DNA of 64,000 nt, from assembly GCA_016705335.1 (NCBI GenBank), contig JADIYN010000044.1:1-64000 (forward strand), given 5' to 3'. The stretch comes from Draconibacterium sp. Its GTDB lineage: Bacteria > Bacteroidota > Bacteroidia > Bacteroidales > Prolixibacteraceae. The translations under genes and the position numbers were made by a program. Below the pieces are notes generated by a model. That model was not told the origin of the DNA and did no database searches. It saw nothing but the letters and a program-made list of their open reading frames with translations. Of this stretch, positions 9,155-19,053 are shown in pieces (the stretch's first letter is position 1; every line of letters begins with the position of its first letter).

Positions 9155-10171
9155 TTACTCCGGAAAATATTTCGAATCGTTTAATATTTGCTGATAATCA
9201 TTGTTTTTCATCAATTCGGGCAAAGTTGTTTCAGGATACTTTTTCATAAATTCACGTACAATCTGCCAGCCAATCCAAACCCCGGTGCGTCCGGGCGATT
9301 CAAGCGGAAAACCACTTGTAGTAGGGCTGTTGTTGATATAACGGATAATATCCATCCGCTTATTTGAATAAAGCATTTTGTTTTCAATAAGCTGCGACCA
9401 CATTTGAGCTTCATTTCTCCTGCACCAATCAATTTGGTCGCCGGTATAACCAATTTTTATTGAGTCGTCAGTTTCCGGAAGCAATGCATCAACAAAATAC
9501 ATCAACTTTCCATAATGGATCATGTTGTCAAGCAAAGATGTTGAATTATTTGTATGCTCAAATTCGGTAATTCCCCAGGCATATACAACATCCGAAACAA
9601 TTTTACCCTTGTGCATATTTAATATTTTATACTGCGGCGTTGAATTTAGCAGCTTGTAATATGTACAATCACGGCCTAAATATTTGTCAAGACTGATTCC
9701 AATAATATTTTCGGCAGTTACAACAGATTGATTAAATCCGGAAACATAACAGAAAATGGTTGGCAATTTTTTATCAGGGAAATGGAACCTGTAATATTTG
9801 AAAGCTTCAACCAGTTGCTTTTCAGTTTTATTGAAATCAGAAAACTCAGCTTCAACAAGGTTTTCCACATTTAAAATCATTGTGTCGGTCATAAAATGCT
9901 TAATCCCGTCCATAAAAAGTGTGTCGCCAATTCCGCCAATCTGAATAACTTTATAAGTAAACAGGTCGAAAAATTCAGGATACTTGTTGCTTAATTCAGT
10001 TACAGAACCAATTGTGTCATTTGAGTTTATCGAAAATAGTTCTTTATCGAATCGCACCACTTCAATTGTATTTTCAATTTTCGAAATATCAACTTTTAAA
10101 GGATTTTGTTTACAACCCGCAAAAACAGCAGACATTACTATAACGAAGTAAAGCAGTACCAACCTGTTCAT
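9155..10171 (-). CDS. gldB: GldB-like gliding motility lipoprotein
   Basis: I chose the ATG at 10171, which gives MNRLVLLYFVIVMSAVFAGCKQNP: a type II signal peptide with lipobox VFAG-C at Cys20. An upstream in-frame ATG would place the lipobox deep inside the protein. The 338-residue product has the GldB features IENTIEVVRFDKELFSI, the FCYVSGFNQS region and the near-terminal PGRTGVWIGWQIVREFM. GldB is an essential gliding lipoprotein in Flavobacterium. In non-gliding Bacteroidota its homologues persist with unknown role. The divergent nadE next door is a typical neighbour. No gldC is present here. Confidence 0.85.
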   Translation of the reverse strand: MNRLVLLYFVIVMSAVFAGCKQNPLKVDISKIENTIEVVRFDKELFSINSNDTIGSVTELSNKYPEFFDLFTYKVIQIGGIGDTLFMDGIKHFMTDTMILNVENLVEAEFSDFNKTEKQLVEAFKYYRFHFPDKKLPTIFCYVSGFNQSVVTAENIIGISLDKYLGRDCTYYKLLNSTPQYKILNMHKGKIVSDVVYAWGITEFEHTNNSTSLLDNMIHYGKLMYFVDALLPETDDSIKIGYTGDQIDWCRRNEAQMWSQLIENKMLYSNKRMDIIRYINNSPTTSGFPLESPGRTGVWIGWQIVREFMKKYPETTLPELMKNNDYQQILNDSKYFPE

Positions 10172-10290
10172 TTTATTTGATTTTAAATTCAATACGTTTA
10201 CCTTCAATAAATATTGCGAAAGTGAACTAAAAATTGGAGATTTGCAACCACAAAACAAGTTCAGAGTTTCGGGTTCAGCGTTCAACATGC

Positions 10291-10331
10291 GAACTTTGAA
10301 CTTTAAACTTTGAACTTTAAACTTTAAACTT
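10291..10331. repeat. (AACTTTA/G)n heptamer repeat
   Basis: Five to six consecutive 7-bp units of the form ACTTTGA / ACTTTAA, ending six bases before the nadE start codon. Similar runs occur at 35901-35959 and 48079-48098. Confidence 0.75.
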
Positions 10332-10336
10332 CTTGT

Positions 10337-11980
10337 ATGAAAGTTGCTTTTGCACAGTTAAATTACACCATTGGCGATTTCGAAGGAAATTCAACTAAAA
10401 TTATAGCCAACATCGGAAAAGCCAAAACCGAAGGCGCAGATTTGGTTATTTTTTCAGAATTGTCGGTTACCGGTTATTACCCACATGATCTACTTGAAAA
10501 AAAGGAATTTATTCAAAAAGCTGAGAACACTGTTGTGAAAATAGCAGAAAAATGTGTTGGAATAGCTGCTGTTATTGGAGCTCCGCGAATTAATGAAAAC
10601 TCTCGTGGCAAAAAACTGTATAATTCGGCTTTCTTTTTAAACGAAGGAAAAATTCAGCACATTCAAAACAAAACCTTATTGCCAACCTACGATATTTTTG
10701 ATGAATACCGCCATTTTGAACCCAACCGCGAATTTAATATCGTTGAATTAAAAGGTGAAAAAATAGCTGTTACCATTTGTGAAGATTTATGGGACGAACT
10801 GCCAACCGCAAATGAATTCGGGAAAGACAAACTTTACCAGATCTCACCAATGGAGGAACTTTCGAAATTGGAACCCGATTTTGTTGTAAATATTTCAGCA
10901 TCGCCATTTTCGTATAACCAGGAAGAGTGGCGTAAAAATGTATTGATAAACAAAGCGAAAAAATTTCGAATCCCAATTTTTTACAACAATCAGGTGGGCG
11001 CTCAAACCGAACTGATTTTTGACGGCGGCTCTGTTTTTATCGACAGAAATGGAGAAGTTGTTAAGGAATTAAAATATTTCGAAGAAGATTTTATGATTGT
11101 TGACACAGAAAACTTTGGCGAAAAACAACTTCAACCTAAATCTGAAACCATCGAAAAAATACACAATGCGCTGGTTTTGGGTATTCGCGATTATTTTGGA
11201 AAAATGGGCTTCAGAAAAGCAACACTTGGACTTTCAGGAGGAATAGATTCGGCCATAACAGTAGTTCTGGCAGTTCGTGCATTGGGCGCTGAAAACGTAA
11301 GGGTGCTGTTAATGCCTTCAAAATATTCTTCAGATCATAGTGTTGAAGATGCCCGACAACTTGCCGAAAACCTTGGTATCAAGTACGACATAATAAATAT
11401 TCAATCGGCTGTTGATGAATTTGAAACCGCGCTATCACCAATTTTTGCAGGTACTTCACCCGATATTACCGAAGAAAACATTCAGGCACGGGCACGTGGA
11501 ATTTACCTGATGGCAATTTCAAATAAATTTGGCCACATTCTTTTAAACACAACTAATAAAAGTGAATGTGCAGTTGGATACGGCACTTTATATGGCGATA
11601 TGAATGGCGGATTGGCAGTACTTGGCGATGTTTACAAAATGGATGTTTTTAGGCTGGCTCATTTCATTAACCTCGAAAACGAAATCATTCCTGTAAATAC
11701 AATTACAAAACCACCTTCAGCCGAATTACGGCCCGACCAAAAAGACTCCGATTCATTGCCTGAATATCACGATTTGGACAGGATGCTTTTTAGTTATATA
11801 GAAATGAATTTGTCGCCCAAAGAAATAATGGAGCAGGGATTTGACGAAGCTGTTGTAAACCGGGTAATCAGAATGGTAAACATGAATGAATACAAGCGGT
11901 TTCAGGCAGCGCCCATTTTACGGATCAGTTCAAAAGCCTTTGGTTTTGGGAGGAGAATGCCGCTGGTGGCAAAATATTAA
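10337..11980 (+). CDS. nadE: Glutamine-dependent NAD+ synthetase
   Basis: 547 residues, the full two-domain form. Residues 1 to about 260 are a nitrilase-like glutaminase: FSELSVTGYYPHDL with the catalytic Glu, the Lys in NKTLLPTYDIFDE, and the nucleophile Cys148 in TICEDLWDE. The rest is the ATP pyrophosphatase-type synthetase with the P-loop LGLSGGIDSA near residue 298 and the NKSE.AVGYGTLYGDMNGG motif. It amidates deamido-NAD to NAD+ using glutamine in the cytoplasm. It starts right after a heptamer repeat and is transcribed away from gldB. Confidence 0.95.
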   Translation: MKVAFAQLNYTIGDFEGNSTKIIANIGKAKTEGADLVIFSELSVTGYYPHDLLEKKEFIQKAENTVVKIAEKCVGIAAVIGAPRINENSRGKKLYNSAFFLNEGKIQHIQNKTLLPTYDIFDEYRHFEPNREFNIVELKGEKIAVTICEDLWDELPTANEFGKDKLYQISPMEELSKLEPDFVVNISASPFSYNQEEWRKNVLINKAKKFRIPIFYNNQVGAQTELIFDGGSVFIDRNGEVVKELKYFEEDFMIVDTENFGEKQLQPKSETIEKIHNALVLGIRDYFGKMGFRKATLGLSGGIDSAITVVLAVRALGAENVRVLLMPSKYSSDHSVEDARQLAENLGIKYDIINIQSAVDEFETALSPIFAGTSPDITEENIQARARGIYLMAISNKFGHILLNTTNKSECAVGYGTLYGDMNGGLAVLGDVYKMDVFRLAHFINLENEIIPVNTITKPPSAELRPDQKDSDSLPEYHDLDRMLFSYIEMNLSPKEIMEQGFDEAVVNRVIRMVNMNEYKRFQAAPILRISSKAFGFGRRMPLVAKY

Positions 11981-12120
11981 ATCAAAAGTAGTTTTGACTG
12001 TAGTAATCAGTTTATCAAAAAGAATTCAGGGAACTATCTTTTTTTAAAATTTATTTAAGAAAGCTTATAAAAGTTTCGTTTTATTTAGCAGGATAATTAA
12101 TTTTAAAAAAAACCGGTAAA

Positions 12121-13683
12121 ATGAACTATAAAATCCTGTATGCTTTTTGCCTTATATTGCTGATTCCTCAAATCCTTGTTTCCAAAGGTATTGCCATTAT
12201 TCCCAGTCCACAGTTTTTTCAGGAGAAAGAAGGCGTTTTTGTACTTAATCAAGGCACCTCAATCATGGTGCAGAAGGATTTAACTGCAAAGGCAAATCAG
12301 TTAAAGAACTACCTGGAGCCAGCTTTGGGTTTTGATCTTTCAGTCACTTCAAAATCATTATCAGGTAATTATATCGAACTGAAAAAGGATAAAAACCTGG
12401 CACAATTGGGTAACGAAGGGTACAAACTTGAAATCAATCCGAATAAAATCAGTCTTTCAGCATTTTCTGAAAAAGGAATTTTCTGGGGAATTCAAACTTT
12501 ACGGCAATTGCTGCCCGATGCAGTTTTAAGAGAAGCTCCCGTTGAGGGTGTTAAATGGGAAATTCCTTGTATTGTAATTGAAGACTCACCCCGTTATAAC
12601 TGGCGGGGTTTGATGCTCGATTGCAGCCGGACTTTTATTCCTAAAGAGGAAATAAAAAAATACATTGAAGCCATCTCTTTTTTTAAGATGAATGTGCTTC
12701 ACATGCACCTCACCGATGATCAGGGCTGGCGAATTGAAATAAAAAAATACCCCGAACTTACCAAAATAGCATCGCGCTTTCACGAGTCATTTGATGAACC
12801 GGAAGAATATGCCGGATATTACTCGCAGGACGATATAAAGGAACTGGTTGCATTTGCTGCTGCACGTAATGTTGAAATCGTACCGGAAATTGAAATGCCT
12901 GGTCATACTTACGAAGTGTTTGCAGCATATCCGCAACTTTCGTGCAAAGGCGATACATCCAAAATTAAATCGTGGTTTCCGGGACTCGGGCTTCATAAAG
13001 AAATATTCTGCGCTGGCAACAACGAAACTTTCGAATTTATTGAAAATGTGTTAGATGAAATAACTATGCTTTTCCCTTCACAATATGTTCATATTGGCGG
13101 AGATGAGGCTCCGAAAGATTATTGGAAAACATGCGAAAAATGCCAGAATAGAATAAAGAATGAAAACCTTGCAAACGAAGATGAGTTGCAAAGCTGGTTT
13201 GTAAAGCGAATAGAAAAATACCTTAACAGCAAAGGCAAAAAACTGATTGGCTGGGACGAAATTATGGATGGCGGGCTAAGTCCCGGCGCAACTGTAATGT
13301 ACTGGCGAAGCTGGGATAAAACCGTGGCACGGGAAATTCCTGAAATAAAAAACGACATTATTTTTACGCCCACTTCACATTGCTATTTCGATTATACCTA
13401 CGAAAAAATATCATCAGAACGAATGTATTCATTCAATCCTGTGTTTAATGAACAAAATCAAACTCCCGGTAATATTTTGGGCGTTCAGGCCAATTTCTGG
13501 TCGCACCTCGACCGCACTTCACCTCAAATCGACAGGCAGTTGTTTCCACGTTTGCTTGCATTGGCTGAAGTTGGCTGGACTGAAAAAGATAAAAAAGACT
13601 GGGACGATTTCAAAATAAGATTACAATCGAAATTAAAAAGCCTCGAAATAATTGGGATACATTATTTTAAAGAAAATTATTGA
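12121..13683 (+). CDS. Beta-N-acetylhexosaminidase, GH20
   Basis: 520 residues: a signal peptide (YAFCLILLIPQILVSKG), the GH20b N-terminal domain, and the (beta/alpha)8 catalytic domain from about residue 155 (YNWRGLMLDCSRTFIP). The catalytic Asp-Glu pair is in HIGGDEAP near residues 328-329; HLTDDQGWRIEIKKYPELT and GWDEIMDGG are other GH20 landmarks. It removes terminal GlcNAc or GalNAc in the periplasm or outside the cell. It heads a run of glycan-degradation genes on the same strand, followed within 35 bp by a sulfatase, which points to sulfated host or algal glycans. Confidence 0.93.
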   Translation: MNYKILYAFCLILLIPQILVSKGIAIIPSPQFFQEKEGVFVLNQGTSIMVQKDLTAKANQLKNYLEPALGFDLSVTSKSLSGNYIELKKDKNLAQLGNEGYKLEINPNKISLSAFSEKGIFWGIQTLRQLLPDAVLREAPVEGVKWEIPCIVIEDSPRYNWRGLMLDCSRTFIPKEEIKKYIEAISFFKMNVLHMHLTDDQGWRIEIKKYPELTKIASRFHESFDEPEEYAGYYSQDDIKELVAFAAARNVEIVPEIEMPGHTYEVFAAYPQLSCKGDTSKIKSWFPGLGLHKEIFCAGNNETFEFIENVLDEITMLFPSQYVHIGGDEAPKDYWKTCEKCQNRIKNENLANEDELQSWFVKRIEKYLNSKGKKLIGWDEIMDGGLSPGATVMYWRSWDKTVAREIPEIKNDIIFTPTSHCYFDYTYEKISSERMYSFNPVFNEQNQTPGNILGVQANFWSHLDRTSPQIDRQLFPRLLALAEVGWTEKDKKDWDDFKIRLQSKLKSLEIIGIHYFKENY

Positions 13684-13717
13684 ACCTGATTCTAATATTA
13701 AGATCATCAGTTAATAA

Positions 13718-15190
13718 ATGAATAAAAAATTTGAAATATTAAGAGAATTAGCAAATTATTCAGGGCTTATTGCGATAATGTTTCTGTTCAGTTTTAGTTC
13801 CTGTAAAAAAGCAGAAAAATATACCAGCCGCCCAAATATTATTTTTATCATGGCTGACGACCATGCCATACAGTCAATAAGCAGTTACGGCAGCAATTTA
13901 ATATCCACACCCGGCATTGACAGATTGGCCAGAGAGGGAATGAAATTTACCAACTGCTTTTCTGTTAACTCATTATGCGCTCCCAGCCGTGCTGCTTTAA
14001 TAACAGGGAAATATAACCGGCAAAATGGTGTACTGAGAATCGGGGATCGTTTAAATGAAAATCAGGAAACTTTTCCCAAATATTTGCAACAGGCTGGATA
14101 TTCAACGGCATTAATCGGAAAGTGGCACCTGATTTCAGAACCTCAGGGATTTGATTACTATTCGGTATTTCCGGGGCAGGGAAACTATTTTAATTGCAGA
14201 TTTAAAGATAAAACAAATCCGTGGCAAGACGGGAACAACGGAGGAATAGAAAAAGAAGGTTTTGTAACTGACATAATCACAGACCTTGCAATAAAATGGA
14301 TTGAAAACAGGGACACAGAAAAACCATTTTTCCTGATGGTTCACCACAAAGCGCCTCATACTCCTCATGAGTATCCTGATAAATTCGCAACTTTATTTAA
14401 AAATAAAGAGCTTCCTTTTCCTGAAACCTTTTATGATGATTTCGAAGGAAAAAATCAGGAACTTTCTCATGGTAATGCAGGTTTTTCAAGGCTCGACCAT
14501 ATTTATCCTGATCATTTCAGGGAAAAGATACCTAAGAATTTAAACGCCGAGGAATTCAGGAAATGGACCTATCAAGCATTTTTTAAAGGTTATTTGAGGC
14601 TTGTTGCATCACTTGATGAAAATATTGTTAGGTTACTTGCTTATATTGATCAATCGGGGTTAGTTAAAAATACAATTGTGATTTATACCTCCGATAATGG
14701 TTTTTTTCATGGTGAGCACGGGCTTTTTAACAAGATGTGGATGTACGAAGAATCAATGCGAATACCACTGTTAATCCGATATCCGGGTGTAATTAAAGAA
14801 AATACAGTAAACAATAACCTGGTTTCAATACTTGATTTTGCACCAACTTTTGTTGATTTTGCTGATGCAAAAATTCCAGCTGATTTTCAGGGAAAAAGCA
14901 TAAAAAAACTTTTATCAGGAGAAAAACCCGTTGACTGGAGGAATGAAATATACTATCATTATTTTAATCAATGGGAAGTTCCCGAGCACGAAGGAATTCG
15001 TACTGAGAAATTTAAACTGATACATTTTTACGATAATTCAGGCAAGTCATTTGGCGAACTGTACAATTTGGAAAAAGATCCCGGAGAAATGAAAAACCTC
15101 TATTTTTCTCCTGAAAATGAAACCATTAAAATGGAACTCGAAACTAAACTGGATGAAATTAAAAAATCATTTGAATCCGTTAAACAATAA
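13718..15190 (+). CDS. Arylsulfatase-type sulfatase (S1 family) lipoprotein
   Basis: 490 residues. The N-terminus has a hydrophobic stretch ending FSFSSCKK, a possible lipobox, so it may be anchored. The sulfatase domain begins PNIIFIMADDHA with the metal-binding Asp pair. The formylglycine site is the Cys in LCAPSRAALITGKY near residue 87, so it depends on an anaerobic (radical SAM) or FGE-type maturase that is not in this block. VIYTSDNGFFHGEHGLF carries the other metal ligands. The substrate is not deducible; the neighbouring hexosaminidase suggests an amino-sugar sulfate. It lies 12 bp before the next sulfatase. Confidence 0.9.
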   Translation: MNKKFEILRELANYSGLIAIMFLFSFSSCKKAEKYTSRPNIIFIMADDHAIQSISSYGSNLISTPGIDRLAREGMKFTNCFSVNSLCAPSRAALITGKYNRQNGVLRIGDRLNENQETFPKYLQQAGYSTALIGKWHLISEPQGFDYYSVFPGQGNYFNCRFKDKTNPWQDGNNGGIEKEGFVTDIITDLAIKWIENRDTEKPFFLMVHHKAPHTPHEYPDKFATLFKNKELPFPETFYDDFEGKNQELSHGNAGFSRLDHIYPDHFREKIPKNLNAEEFRKWTYQAFFKGYLRLVASLDENIVRLLAYIDQSGLVKNTIVIYTSDNGFFHGEHGLFNKMWMYEESMRIPLLIRYPGVIKENTVNNNLVSILDFAPTFVDFADAKIPADFQGKSIKKLLSGEKPVDWRNEIYYHYFNQWEVPEHEGIRTEKFKLIHFYDNSGKSFGELYNLEKDPGEMKNLYFSPENETIKMELETKLDEIKKSFESVKQ

Positions 15191-15202
15191 AATCTGATTG
15201 CT

Positions 15203-16756
15203 ATGTCAACAAAACAAAATAATCTAAAAACGGAACTTGTGTTAATATTGATTTTAGTGTTTTTTCATTTCATGAATGCGCAGTCGCAGCCCAAATCTTC
15301 TCATAAAAATGATAAGCGCATCAATATTCTGTTTTTGATGAGTGACCAGCACCGGGGAGATTTTATTGGAGTTGCAGGTGCAAAATGGATAAAAACACCA
15401 AATCTCGATCAATTGGCCCACGAAGGTGTTTTGTTTACCAAAGCATACTGTTCTCTGCCATCTTGTCTTCCGGCACGAGCAAGTATTTTAACAGGAATGA
15501 GTCCCTGGCAGCACGGTTTAATCAGCTACAATAATATTCCCGATTTCCCGGTTAAGGGGCCTGTATTGTTTACTTCAGCGGGATACAGAACCCACGCTGT
15601 TGGAAAAAATCATTTTAATCCAATGCGCGAAAAAAATGGGTACCAGTCAGTTGAACTCGAAGAAGGATGGTACACAACACAAAAAAATCATGAAAAATGT
15701 GACTATACAATCTGGTTTGAAAAAAATGCTCCGGGAAAAGACATAAATGCATCAGGATTAAACTATAACGACCGCAGAGGAGGAATTTGCTTTCCATTTG
15801 AAGAGTATCTGCATCCAACAACCTGGACAGCCGATCGTGCGGTTGATTTTCTGAAATCATATAACGGTGATGCACCCTGGTTGCTGAAAATTTCTTTTCA
15901 GAGGCCGCATTGTCCTTACGATCCACCGGAGAGATGGTACAGTAAATACGCTGGAGTTGATATTCCTCAGTCTGCGTTGGGTGAATGGTCGGAAATAAAA
16001 TACGGTACAACAGATGGATCATTTTCAACCGATAACAATGCATCTCACGGAGTTTTTCCAACTTCTGAAATCATTGAATCACGACGATCATATTCTGCAA
16101 GTATCTCATTTGTTGATGAACAACTGGGGCGTGTAATTGCAGCGCTAAAAGAAAGAGGAGAGCTGGAAAATACATTAATCCTGTACACTTCCGATCACGG
16201 CGACATGCTGGGCGACCATCATTTGTGGCGTAAATGCAGACCATATGAAGGTTCGGCTCGGATTCCAATGATTATCCGCTGGCCGGAAAATTTAAATCTC
16301 GATGCGGAAAGAGGTCAAATCAGGAACGAACTGGTTGAGTTGCGCGATATTTTCCCCACTTTTCTTGATGCTGCCGGAATTCCGAAACACCCATTAATGG
16401 ATGGAATGAGTATGCTTCATATTTTAAAAGGTGAAAAATGGCGCGAAACACTCGATTTGGAACATGCCCGGATCTATGAACCCGATAATGCCTGGGTTGC
16501 TCTTACCGATGCAAAATACAAATACATTTATTTTACACTAACCGGACAGGAACAATTGTTTAATCTGGATAAAGATCCATTGGAACTGATAAATCTTGTT
16601 GACAAGATTGAATATGCTGAAAACCTGAAATTATGGAGAAAAAAAATGGCAGAACATCTTGAAGAAAGAGGCGAAAACTGGGTGAAAAACGGCGAACTTG
16701 TAGTTCAGGAAAAGCCGGTTTTCTACGGTAAAAATTTTCCTGCTGATAAAAAATAA
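15203..16756 (+). CDS. Second S1-family sulfatase
   Basis: 517 residues with a signal peptide (LVLILILVFFHFMNAQS). Sulfatase signatures are INILFLMSDQHRGDF, the formylglycine site CLPARASILTGMSPWQHG near residue 88, and LYTSDHGDMLGDHHLWRK. It differs clearly from the preceding sulfatase (CLPAR rather than CAPSR; HRGD at the metal site), so the two probably cut different sulfate esters. It is co-directional with both neighbours and probably in one operon with the GH20 gene. Confidence 0.9.
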   Translation: MSTKQNNLKTELVLILILVFFHFMNAQSQPKSSHKNDKRINILFLMSDQHRGDFIGVAGAKWIKTPNLDQLAHEGVLFTKAYCSLPSCLPARASILTGMSPWQHGLISYNNIPDFPVKGPVLFTSAGYRTHAVGKNHFNPMREKNGYQSVELEEGWYTTQKNHEKCDYTIWFEKNAPGKDINASGLNYNDRRGGICFPFEEYLHPTTWTADRAVDFLKSYNGDAPWLLKISFQRPHCPYDPPERWYSKYAGVDIPQSALGEWSEIKYGTTDGSFSTDNNASHGVFPTSEIIESRRSYSASISFVDEQLGRVIAALKERGELENTLILYTSDHGDMLGDHHLWRKCRPYEGSARIPMIIRWPENLNLDAERGQIRNELVELRDIFPTFLDAAGIPKHPLMDGMSMLHILKGEKWRETLDLEHARIYEPDNAWVALTDAKYKYIYFTLTGQEQLFNLDKDPLELINLVDKIEYAENLKLWRKKMAEHLEERGENWVKNGELVVQEKPVFYGKNFPADKK

Positions 16757-16765
16757 TAAACAGAA

Positions 16766-16972
16766 ATGAATATAGTATTGCTGAGTTCAACTTTTGCTGC
16801 TGCACTGGGAGGTTTGCTGTTTAGCCCCGATAAAGCAAAAATCAGCTGTACGATAGTTGATTTGGCAAGTCATTTCCAACTTTTTGCAAAAAAAGAAATA
16901 GACATTAAGTTCGGCTTTTGTAAGTACATTTTGGAAAAAAATATTTATCAACCTAAAAAACTTAAAATATGA
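16766..16972 (+). pseudogene. Truncated N-terminus of an MFS sugar porter
   Basis: The translation begins MNIVLLSSTFAAALGGLLFS and then PDKAKISCTI. This resembles the first helix of sugar porters (AALGGLLFGYDTAVISG) with the conserved Gly and Asp substituted. After about 35 residues the similarity is lost and the frame ends in charged low-similarity sequence. I read it as a remnant of a transporter that once belonged to the glycan locus. Confidence 0.5.
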
Positions 16973-18203
16973 AATCAGTAAAATTAATTTTTGTTGGATT
17001 ATTCCTAATCTACTTTTTAATTTCGTGTCAAAACCAGTTTATTATTACCAGGCCCAACCTGTTGATTTGACCGTTATCAGCGATAGTGGCAGAATAAGTG
17101 TTGAAGGATCATCTATTTTACAATTGCCGGATAGTTTTGTTTGGGGAGGAAGTCCAATCAGAATAAAAGATCAGTATTACCTGTTTTTTTCAGCATGGGA
17201 ATCGGGCTCAAATATTCCGCCTTTTGGAAGTAGCTGGATGTTATACTCCAAAATTGGCATAGCTGTTTCTGATTCACCTGACGGAAATTTCCAGGCTCTG
17301 AAAATTTTTCTCAAAGGGCGTAAAGATCAGGGTGATTCCACAGCATGGGATGCACAATCGGCACACAATCCTTCAATCAGGGAATTTAATGGTAAATTTT
17401 ATCTCTATTATGTTTCGAGTAAATACCCCGAAAACTTTCCACCCGATGCAAATGGTGAGATGCTATCAAAGTCGGAACGTGTGCGTTTAAACCAAAAAAT
17501 TGGAGTTATTGAGTTCAATTCAATCGAAGATTTACTGGCCGGAAATTTTACCCGCTTTGACAAACCACTGCTCGCGCCGCGAACCAGAGTAGTTCATGTA
17601 CCGGTTAATGATGCTTCACCTGCCGGTACTGTTGCAAAAGCCGACAATCTGATTGTAGTTAATCCATCAGTAGTATATCGACCTTCCGACAAAAAATATT
17701 TGTTGTTTTTCAAGGGAAATATTTATGATCCAAACTGGAGGGGTGTACATGGTGTCGCCCTGGGCCATTCACCTACAGGACCTTTTACTGTTACCGATAA
17801 TTTTGTATTCGATTTTGATGATGGCAGTGGTAAAAAAGTTTCAGCTGAAGATCCATATGTATGGTATCACAGAAAAGATAAGTGTTTTTATGCCGTTGTG
17901 AAAGATTTTAACGGCAAACTTACAGGAAGTGAACCCGGTTTAGCAATTTTAAAATCAGGCGACGGAATTGTATGGAATCCGGCGCTTATTCCGTTATTTA
18001 TGAAAAAAGAACTGATTTTGAAAGATGGAACACACCTGAAAGTTGATCGATTGGAACGGCCCCAGCTTTTATTGAATGAAAATGATGATCCAATTGTTTT
18101 ATATGCCGCCTGTTCGGTTGATCCATGCAATGCAAAACAGGACGGGGGAACTTTTAATGTTCAGATTGCTTTAAAGAAAAACAAAATCAACAGAAAGGAT
18201 TAA
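16969..18203 (+). CDS. Secreted glycoside hydrolase-like five-bladed propeller protein (frameshifted at its signal peptide)
   Basis: The ATG at 16969 gives a lipoprotein signal, MKSVKLIFVGLFLIYFLISC, in a different frame from the body. A one-base shift near 17025 joins it to the 392-residue body that begins KPVYYYQAQPVDLT. The body has repeated propeller-blade motifs: FVWGGSPIRIKDQYYLFFSAW, AHNPSIREFNGKFYLYYVS, VVNPSVVYRPSDKKYLLFFKG, SAEDPYVWYHRKDKCFYAVVKD and RLERPQLLL. This pattern is seen in GH43/GH117-like glycosidases. The exact family cannot be fixed by eye. It fits the sulfated-glycan locus formed by the GH20 and sulfatase genes upstream. Confidence 0.75.
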
Positions 18204-18356
18204 TACATAAAACAACCTCCCACCTACCCTGCTTTTACAACGAAAGGTTATGGAAAACCACTGCTTTCCGGCTTCGAGGCATTAAGCAATTAATAATCAC
18301 AGTCTGATTTCCCTACTCTTTTTACAGGCTGGTTACCTGCCCATGGCGCATAATAA

Positions 18357-18536
18357 ATAAATGCAATTGATCAGGAAAAAATGATGCGGATGTTTGCTCA
18401 ATATTCTACAGCAGAAATGAGACCTAAATATATGGGAATGTTGCAAACCACCTGGGATTCGCCTGAAAGGTTTATGAGAAGTTTCAAAGGAACGGAAAAG
18501 CCGGATCAGATAGATAAATCGGGCGAGTGTTTTTAA
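18357..18536 (+). pseudogene. C-terminal fragment of a secreted glycosidase-type protein
   Basis: After a stop at 18354 the frame reads MRMFAQYSTAEMRPKYMGM followed by LQTTWDSPERFM and ends at TAA 18534-18536. It has no start codon or upstream body, and it resembles the last 50 residues of Bacteroidota glycan-degradation proteins. It is a leftover of a deleted neighbour of the preceding gene. The family is a tentative guess. Confidence 0.4.
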
Positions 18537-18608
18537 GCAATTAACAAATGTCTGGAATAAATAAGGTAAACATCAAAACATAATAGATGATGTTGAAAAT
18601 ATGGGTTC

Positions 18609-18756
18609 ACTTGTTAAAAGGTGAGTCGTTCTTGTTAAAAATATCGGCGTACTTGTTGCCTGTCGACCATTCCTTGTTAAAAATATTGTTGTCCTTGTTA
18701 CCTGATGACCAGTGCTTGTAACACAATTTGGCTCCCTTGTTGAACAGGAAGGTAAA
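18609..18756. repeat. 21-bp tandem repeat, seven units
   Basis: The word CTTGTT (CTTGTA in unit 6) recurs at 18610, 18631, 18652, 18673, 18694, 18715 and 18736, an exact 21-bp spacing. The following bases alternate between AAAAATAT-like and ACCTGATGACC-like text. On the minus strand an open frame repeats a heptapeptide ending LTR/LTS/VTS, but with no start context or known family, so I do not call it coding. The wider gap 18537-19053 holds no other gene; AAAAACCGGTTTTT near 18940 is a small palindrome. Confidence 0.8.
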
Positions 18757-19053
18757 ATCTTTAACAAGTGCACTATTTGCAATAACAAAGTGGACGTTCT
18801 TTCTTGCAAGAAATCTCCCAAAATCAATTTATCGGGATAAATATTTCAGTGAGGTTTCTAAACTACATGCTGGAAGATGCTATCAGTTAAATAATTTTCG
18901 AAAAAATACGCTTATGCATCTTTTATTGTAAACTAAAAAAACCGGTTTTTAACACATTTATTTGTTATATGTTTTGTCAGCAAGTTGCGGATTTTGAAAA
19001 AAGCAGCATAACTTTGGACAAGACCAGTGGAAACCAAAATAAAAAAATATCAC

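Noticed and set aside
18573..18827. Minus-strand 84-residue ORF with heptapeptide repeats
   Set aside because: The open frame is a by-product of a 21-bp repeat (a multiple of three). There is no family match or start context.
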